Source of the DNA: Gammaproteobacteria bacterium
Lineage (GTDB): Bacteria > Pseudomonadota > Gammaproteobacteria > SZUA-229
NCBI GenBank assembly: GCA_011051475.1
Contig: DRLE01000214.1
Location: forward strand, 1-5,856
DNA: 5,856 nucleotides
Direction of reading: 5' to 3'
Shown piece by piece: positions 4,787-5,856 of this stretch. Position 1 is the first letter of the stretch. Each line of letters opens with the position of its first letter. Under the pieces are notes generated by a model, which worked only from the letters and a program-made list of their open reading frames with translations, ran no database searches and was not told where the DNA came from. A program made the translations under genes and the position numbers.

Positions 4787-5856
4787 GTGGAATACAAGCT
4801 GATAGATTATCTGGTTCTTCACGGCGTTTTTATTGTCGGCGAGGTTCTTATCGTTCTTACCCTGTTACACATGCTGTATCAGCGGCGCACGCCGACGAGT
4901 ATGATTTCATGGCTGCTGTTCATGATCGTGCTTCCCTATATTTCGGTGCTGCTGTACTTTCTTATCGGTACGCGAAAGCAGTCGGATGATGACAGCAAGT
5001 CCGCGCTTGAAATCAGAAGCAGTGGCGGTGAAAGCCGGATTGCGGTGAACAGTATTGATGGCATATTGCGTTCCAACGGCATCGCCGGTGTCAGTGAACA
5101 TAACAGCTTTGAACTGGTGACCGACAGCGTTGCGGCATTTGAAATGCTGATGGAGGAAATACACAAGGCCGAAAAAAGCATCAGCATGAGCACTTATGTG
5201 TTTGGCCATGATGCCGTGACGCAGGATATTGTCAGCGCCTTGACCGAGAAAGCACTGAAAGGTGTAGAGGTGCGCCTGCTTATCGATTCGCTGGGATCCT
5301 ACCGGACCTATTTTTTCCAGGGGTCGCTGAAAAAGCTGCGCAGGGCCGGCGCCGAGGTCAGGTTTTTTATGCCTCTGTTCCGTCTGCCCTACCAGAACCA
5401 TATCAACCTGCGCAACCACAGGAAGATCTATCTTTTCGATGAACAAACCTTATTGTCGGGAGGTATGAATCTTTCCGAGGAATACATGGGGCCGGTCAGA
5501 AAGGACAGCCAATGGGAAGATGTGCTTTTCAGAACCCGTGGCGAAGCCGTATACCAGTATGCCCAGATTTTTGAAGATGACTGGGCGTATGCGACCGGGC
5601 AGCCGTTACGTCATCCTGCCGTCCCCGGTTGTTTACAACAGGGGGATGTCCAGATGCAGGTGGTGCCGTCGGGACCTGACATCAAGGGTGATGCGCTTCT
5701 TGAGGCGCTTATCAGTACCATCTATAGCGCCACCGAGCGCATCTGGATCGTTACTCCGTATTTTATTCCCGATGAATGTTTTACCCATGCCCTGAAGATT
5801 GCACGTCACAGGGGGGTGGATGTCAGGCTGATTACACCGAAGGTTTCCAATCATCT
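4787..5856 (+). CDS. cls: Cardiolipin synthase (PLD superfamily), 3' end outside window
   Basis: This enzyme joins two phosphatidylglycerol molecules into cardiolipin and glycerol (or a related phosphatidyl transfer) at the inner membrane. The visible 356 codons begin with two membrane segments (about 9-30 and 38-61, the PLD N-terminal anchor ending FLIGTRK). The first PLD domain follows (about 110-250), with active-site motif H211-R-K213-x4-D218, then GGMN (225-228). The second PLD half starts with IWIVTPYFIPDE (319-330). The second HKD motif must lie past the window edge; bacterial Cls proteins are usually about 410-510 residues, so roughly 60-150 are missing. The GTG start is set by GAGGG 8 bases upstream and by an in-frame stop just before. 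The gene starts 87 bases after the preceding terminator, so it should have its own promoter, but I see no strong one. The N-terminal membrane anchor and TPYFIPDE favour a true Cls over a soluble PLD-like protein; which Cls subtype is not clear. Confidence 0.9.
   Translation, partial: MEYKLIDYLVLHGVFIVGEVLIVLTLLHMLYQRRTPTSMISWLLFMIVLPYISVLLYFLIGTRKQSDDDSKSALEIRSSGGESRIAVNSIDGILRSNGIAGVSEHNSFELVTDSVAAFEMLMEEIHKAEKSISMSTYVFGHDAVTQDIVSALTEKALKGVEVRLLIDSLGSYRTYFFQGSLKKLRRAGAEVRFFMPLFRLPYQNHINLRNHRKIYLFDEQTLLSGGMNLSEEYMGPVRKDSQWEDVLFRTRGEAVYQYAQIFEDDWAYATGQPLRHPAVPGCLQQGDVQMQVVPSGPDIKGDALLEALISTIYSATERIWIVTPYFIPDECFTHALKIARHRGVDVRLITPKVSNH

Noticed and set aside
4360..4989. Plus-strand open frame running from the PEP-CTERM gene through the terminator into cls
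   Set aside because: It crosses a strong terminator and overlaps two well supported genes in another frame.
4907..5446. Minus-strand open frame of 179 codons across the cardiolipin synthase
   Set aside because: The plus-strand frame encodes a clear PLD-family protein with membrane anchor and HKD motif; the antisense frame has no supporting motif.

Overview
The window looks like chromosomal DNA of a Gram-negative bacterium, most likely a gammaproteobacterium of roughly balanced base composition. Three things point that way: an outer-membrane-type lipoprotein signal, two proteins with removable C-terminal hydrophobic/basic tails (one a PEP-CTERM/VPxPA variant that implies an exosortase elsewhere in the genome), and a PLD-type cardiolipin synthase. 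The taxon is inferred from protein style only, because no rRNA or other marker gene is present.

Layout, left to right. Bases 15-222 form a small non-coding element with long terminal inverted repeats (MITE-like). A strong hairpin terminator (271-314) follows and serves the minus-strand gene at 345-2432. That gene encodes a 695-residue secreted parallel beta-helix protein with an N-terminal CSLREA motif, tandem NITLTNSTVSGNT-type coils, a choice-of-anchor Q segment, a Calx-beta domain and a C-terminal membrane tail. It has a good sigma70-type promoter at 2468-2495. A 256-base divergent intergenic region holds that promoter and an imperfect hairpin (2581-2627). On the plus strand come a lipoprotein alpha/beta hydrolase of the monoacylglycerol lipase/lysophospholipase type (2689-3723), an AT-rich 296-base gap with inverted repeats and a candidate promoter, a 209-residue PEP-CTERM-like exported protein of unknown function (4020-4649) with a cUUCGg-loop terminator, and the 5' part of a cardiolipin synthase gene with a GTG start (4787 to the window edge). 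The cardiolipin synthase reading frame is cut off by the end of the window.

The genes do not form a clear operon: two are followed by their own terminator and the gaps are long. The shared theme is the cell envelope: two exported and C-terminally anchored surface proteins, a membrane-anchored lipid esterase and a phospholipid synthase. No phage, toxin-antitoxin, CRISPR or defence genes are visible. The most unusual items are the MITE-like element, near-identical 75-bp repeats in the beta-helix gene, paired A8 tracts in its signal-peptide codons (possible phase variation), and the unrecognised PEP-CTERM protein with its structured leader.
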